This document shows, in pieces, positions 6,527 through 9,067 of a stretch of DNA of 9,067 nucleotides. The DNA is taken from contig JALRKU010000335.1 of NCBI GenBank assembly GCA_023254755.1, positions 1-9,067 on the forward strand, in the 5' to 3' direction. The DNA comes from Aeromicrobium sp. GTDB lineage: Bacteria > Actinomycetota > Actinomycetes > Propionibacteriales > Nocardioidaceae. Numbering within the stretch: position 1 is the first letter of the stretch; every line of letters begins with the position of its first letter. The notes under the pieces were generated by a model. It did no database searches. It was not told the DNA's origin and saw only the letters and a list, made by a program, of their open reading frames with translations. A program made the position numbers and the translations under genes.

Positions 6527-8109
6527 CGTCGTGCCTCGCATGCCTGGACCGGTTCTGATCGCTCGCTGCCGACCACGGTGCTCACCTCGATGCAGGCGAC
6601 CTCGCCGCGGCCTGCGGGAACCGTCGCTGCGGTCGTGTCGGCGGGAGGACCGACGGGTGCCAGCTCGCCGGGCCCCGACCCGGTGCTCACGAGGTACAGC
6701 GCGTCGGAGACGCCTTCGGGAGCGCCCCAGGTGAACCGGACCCCGTCGGCCACGTCCTGGTGACCCAGGTCGCGCGGCGGCGCCAGGGCCTCGCCGACCA
6801 CGTCGGCGACCGCCGGGCGGGACGTCGACGAGGCGGTGGGCGGTCGGTCGCCTTCACCGTCCGGGAGGACCACCGCCGCCAGGGCGACTGCCGCCACCGC
6901 GGCTGCGAGCAGCAGACCTGCGACGAGACCGGCAGACGACCGTGACGCCGTGGCCCCCGACGGCGGCGTGACCTCGCCGGGTGTCGAGAGGAAGTGCGAG
7001 CCGTCGGTCTGGTCGGCGACGACGGGTCCGCCGCGCGCCATCGTGTCCGGCACCAGGTCGGCTGTCGCCGCTCCCGGTCGCTTGCGGGCGGTGCGGCCGT
7101 CGATCTGGCCCGGCGGGGCCGACGCGACCTGCGGGACGACGATCGGCCGCAGGCGCGTGCCAGCAGTCCCTTCCGGCACGATGATCTGGACCGGGCGGAC
7201 CTGCGTCCGTTGCTCTCCGTCCTGGACCGGCGCGGCGGTCGGCGACGCGTCGAGCACGTCGATGCGCGTCTGGCCGAGGCGCAGCTGCTGCTGGACGTCC
7301 TGGAGCGAACGGGCGAAGGCCATCGCCGTCGGGTGTCGACCCGCGACGTCCTTCGCCATGGCCCGCGCCATGACCTCCTGCAGCGAGTCCGGGACGTCGG
7401 CGCGGTGGACGCGCGACATCGGTTGGCGCTCGATCCGACTCATCAGTGTCGCGTTGTCGTTCGCGCCGCCCGGTACCTCGAAGGGTGACCGGCCGGCCAG
7501 GAGCGAGTAGAGCGTGGCGGCGAGCGAGTAGACGTCGCTCCGCGGATCGACGGACATCGTCTCGCCGAACGCCTCGGGCGGCGACCACGGGACCGAGAGC
7601 CCATAGGCGCCCGACTGGTCGTCGGTCGTCGTCCCGGCGATTCCGAAGTCGGTCAGCATCGGGGACCCGAAGCTGCTGGTCAAGATGTTGTGCGGCTTGA
7701 CGTCGCGATGCAGGATGCCGGCCCGGTGGGCGGTCTCCACCGCGGCCGAGATCTTGATCATCGTCTCGAGCGCCTCGGGCACCCCGAACCGCTCGGTCCT
7801 GAACCGACCCGCCAGGCTCGGGGGTGGGCAGTACTCCATCACGAGGTACGGACGGTCGTCCCTGCTGATGCCCGCCTGGTAGATCGGCACGATCGACGGA
7901 TGCCCCGACAGCTGGGCCATGACGTTCGCCTCGGCGTTGAACTGCTCGCGTGCCGGCCCGTCGACGGCCGAGGCGAGCAGCACCTTGACCGCGACGCGGC
8001 GGGTCGGCATCTGCTGCTGGTACAGGAAGACGTCGGCGAACCCGCCCTGCCCGATGAGCTCGAGGAACGTGAAGCCGTCGAGCTCCGGCGCTGCACCCCG
8101 CACGGTCAC
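6523..8109 (-). CDS. Transmembrane Hanks-type Ser/Thr protein kinase with extracytoplasmic FN3-like domain
   Basis: The 528-residue protein has a complete kinase domain at about 12-275: glycine loop GQGGFADV (20-27), VAVK with ATP-anchoring K42, likely C-helix E60, catalytic HRDVKPHN (134-141; D136, N141), DFG (154-156), and SPPE in place of the usual APE. A Thr-rich segment (TTTDD) right after DFG offers candidate activation-loop phosphosites. A disordered linker (about 285-393) leads to one membrane helix (about 394-415). The outer tail (about 443-528) resembles one FN3 domain with a cysteine in CIEV and another in ACEARR, probably a disulfide. PASTA repeats, typical of PknB, are absent. 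The start is GTG at 8109, which overlaps the upstream stop as GTGA, with AGGGGG 9 bases before it; a second GTG lies two codons later. It corresponds in position and type to Pkb2 of Bifidobacterium, but orthology is inferred only. Confidence 0.95.
   Translation of the reverse strand: MTVRGAAPELDGFTFLELIGQGGFADVFLYQQQMPTRRVAVKVLLASAVDGPAREQFNAEANVMAQLSGHPSIVPIYQAGISRDDRPYLVMEYCPPPSLAGRFRTERFGVPEALETMIKISAAVETAHRAGILHRDVKPHNILTSSFGSPMLTDFGIAGTTTDDQSGAYGLSVPWSPPEAFGETMSVDPRSDVYSLAATLYSLLAGRSPFEVPGGANDNATLMSRIERQPMSRVHRADVPDSLQEVMARAMAKDVAGRHPTAMAFARSLQDVQQQLRLGQTRIDVLDASPTAAPVQDGEQRTQVRPVQIIVPEGTAGTRLRPIVVPQVASAPPGQIDGRTARKRPGAATADLVPDTMARGGPVVADQTDGSHFLSTPGEVTPPSGATASRSSAGLVAGLLLAAAVAAVALAAVVLPDGEGDRPPTASSTSRPAVADVVGEALAPPRDLGHQDVADGVRFTWGAPEGVSDALYLVSTGSGPGELAPVGPPADTTAATVPAGRGEVACIEVSTVVGSERSEPVQACEARR
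6534..6537 (-). promoter_or_regulatory. Ribosome binding site of the FHA/HTH gene
   Basis: GAGG lies 7 bases before the ATG at 6526, within the last kinase codons. The alternative ATG at 6541 has only a weak AGG close to it, so this site decides in favour of the downstream start. Confidence 0.6.
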
Positions 8110-9067
8110 GACGCACCGCCCCCTGAGATCCGGACGGTCGCCGCGACGTCGTCCGAGAGCGCGAGGACGTCGCCGTCGGCCACGACCGTCGCCTGGCCCT
8201 TGTCCAGCCGCACCGGCGCGGCGCCGGGTCGGGTCAGCAAGGTGCCGTTGGTCGACTGATCGGTCGCGACGACCACGCCGTCCTCCACCGAGACGACGAG
8301 GTGAGTGCCGGAGATGTACGGGTTGTCGATCGTCACGACGCGAGGGAACTGCGCGCTCGACGCGCCGTGCGCGCGCGGCGACCGTCCCAGGACGACCGGG
8401 CGGTCGAGCTCGTAGCGCTGTCCCGTCGACAGCTCGAGCGTGGCCGAGACCGTCGGGGGCCTCGTCGGCACTGGGGCCGGCGACCCCCCGCGACGCTCCG
8501 CGCGGAGCCGCGCGAGCTCGGCAGCCGACATGGTGTCCCCGCCGTGGTCACCGGGTGTCGTCGTGGACTCCGGGTTCGCCGGGGGCGGCGAGGCCACCGG
8601 CACGGACGCCGAGTCGTCTGGCTGCTCGGGCGCGGCGATCGCGCGCACCGCGGCGTCCTCGAGCCGCCGACCGGCCACGGTCGCCCCGAACATCGCGTCG
8701 AACCGCGCGTCGTCGGTCTCCAGCAACGTCTCGTTCGGATCGGAGAGGTGGCCGGGCGCGGCCGCCTCGTCAATCGTCGCGGGCGGTGGCGGCACGGCCG
8801 GAAGGTGCGCCTCGTGCGCGGAGGAATCGACGCGCAGAGCTGGCTCCGCCACGTCGAGCTCCCCCGGGTCGTCCTGCGCCAGCCGACCCTGCTCCGGTTG
8901 CGAGACGCTCTCCCCGTCGGGAAGCGGGACGGGCGGCAGGTCCACCGGGCGCTTCTCGACGGCCCGCTCCGCCGCTAGGTCCGCACTCGACGACGACCCG
9001 ACCGAGGCGCTCCCGAGCACGACGGATCCGGCTGCGACGACGCCGGAGAGGATCGGCCACCCCGGGT
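8106..9067 (-). CDS. FHA-domain protein with long disordered linker, probably membrane-associated (5' end outside window)
   Basis: The frame is open to the right edge, so the N-terminus is missing. The first visible residues are hydrophobic (WPILSGVVAAGSVVLG, about 9017-9064), suggesting the end of a membrane segment. This makes the GTG at 9020, which would cut that segment, an unlikely start. A Pro/Ala/Glu/Ser-rich linker of about 180 residues follows, with one ordered-looking island (8637-8705). The C-terminal 100 or so residues are an intact FHA domain: GRS with Arg at 8382-8384, SGTH at 8301-8312 and STNGT at 8241-8255, i.e. the Arg, Ser and Asn used for phosphothreonine recognition. The stop overlaps the kinase GTG. 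FHA domains fused to RDD-type membrane proteins are common in this setting, so an RDD or other membrane domain upstream is a reasonable guess that cannot be seen here. Likely partner: the adjacent kinase. Confidence 0.85.
   Translation of the reverse strand, partial: PGWPILSGVVAAGSVVLGSASVGSSSSADLAAERAVEKRPVDLPPVPLPDGESVSQPEQGRLAQDDPGELDVAEPALRVDSSAHEAHLPAVPPPPATIDEAAAPGHLSDPNETLLETDDARFDAMFGATVAGRRLEDAAVRAIAAPEQPDDSASVPVASPPPANPESTTTPGDHGGDTMSAAELARLRAERRGGSPAPVPTRPPTVSATLELSTGQRYELDRPVVLGRSPRAHGASSAQFPRVVTIDNPYISGTHLVVSVEDGVVVATDQSTNGTLLTRPGAAPVRLDKGQATVVADGDVLALSDDVAATVRISGGGAS
8119..8124 (-). promoter_or_regulatory. Ribosome binding site of the kinase gene
   Basis: AGGGGG lies 9 bases before the GTG at 8109 and within the end of the upstream FHA gene. 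It is a moderate match. Together with the GTGA overlap it supports GTG at 8109 over the GTG two codons later. Confidence 0.55.

Noticed and set aside
6854..8116. Minus-strand 420-codon frame overlapping the kinase
   Set aside because: It is an out-of-frame shadow rich in Arg/Gly/Ala. The other frame encodes a full kinase with all catalytic motifs.
8770..9060. Small minus-strand frame at the right edge starting MADPLRRRR
   Set aside because: It overlaps the FHA gene frame, has an Arg/Gly-rich shadow composition, and the FHA frame is open across the same stretch.
1..9067. CRISPR array, tRNA/rRNA, insertion sequence, riboswitch or terminator
   Set aside because: No regularly spaced identical repeats, RNA gene signatures, inverted terminal repeats or intergenic space that could hold such elements were seen.

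Overview
The window is very GC-rich and fully coding on the minus strand. Four genes are packed head to tail with no intergenic space. The base composition, the Hanks-type kinase, the FHA proteins and the giant Ig-like/fibronectin protein together point to an actinobacterium. A genus cannot be named from this alone; a Micrococcales- or Propionibacteriales-like organism is a guess.

Reading in the direction of transcription (right to left): (1) the 3' part of a gene for a probably membrane-associated protein with a disordered linker and an intact C-terminal FHA domain (9067 to 8106, 5' end outside the window). (2) A transmembrane Ser/Thr protein kinase with a small extracytoplasmic fibronectin III-like domain (8109 to 6523). 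(3) A 242-residue protein with a degenerate FHA-like domain and a C-terminal helix-turn-helix-like domain (6526 to 5798). (4) A gene for a giant membrane-anchored surface protein of more than 1,930 residues (5801 to 1, 3' end outside the window). It has a propeller-like head, a charged stalk, about eleven Ig-like modules, four clear fibronectin III modules and the start of what may be a fifth. Every junction is a four-base stop/start overlap (GTGA, ATGA, ATGA), and each downstream start has a Shine-Dalgarno-like sequence inside the preceding gene. The set therefore looks like one translationally coupled operon whose promoter and terminator lie outside the window.

The likely joint role is a phospho-signalling module tied to the cell surface. 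The kinase spans the membrane and could sense through its outer domain. The intact FHA protein could read phosphothreonine. The FHA/HTH protein could carry the signal to DNA or act as a scaffold. The Ig/FN3 protein is the large outside partner. The layout resembles the actinobacterial kinase-Fn3-MoxR ATPase-DUF58-transglutaminase-phosphatase neighbourhood described in Bifidobacterium (the PFNA cluster). If so, a MoxR ATPase, a DUF58 protein, a transglutaminase-like protein and a PP2C phosphatase should follow beyond the left edge. The most striking detail is a perfect WSXWS signature (WSNWS) at the end of the second FN3 module.

No tRNA, rRNA, CRISPR array, insertion sequence, attachment site or non-coding stretch of note was seen. 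The long plus-strand open frames, one of about 1,700 codons, are antisense shadows of the giant gene.
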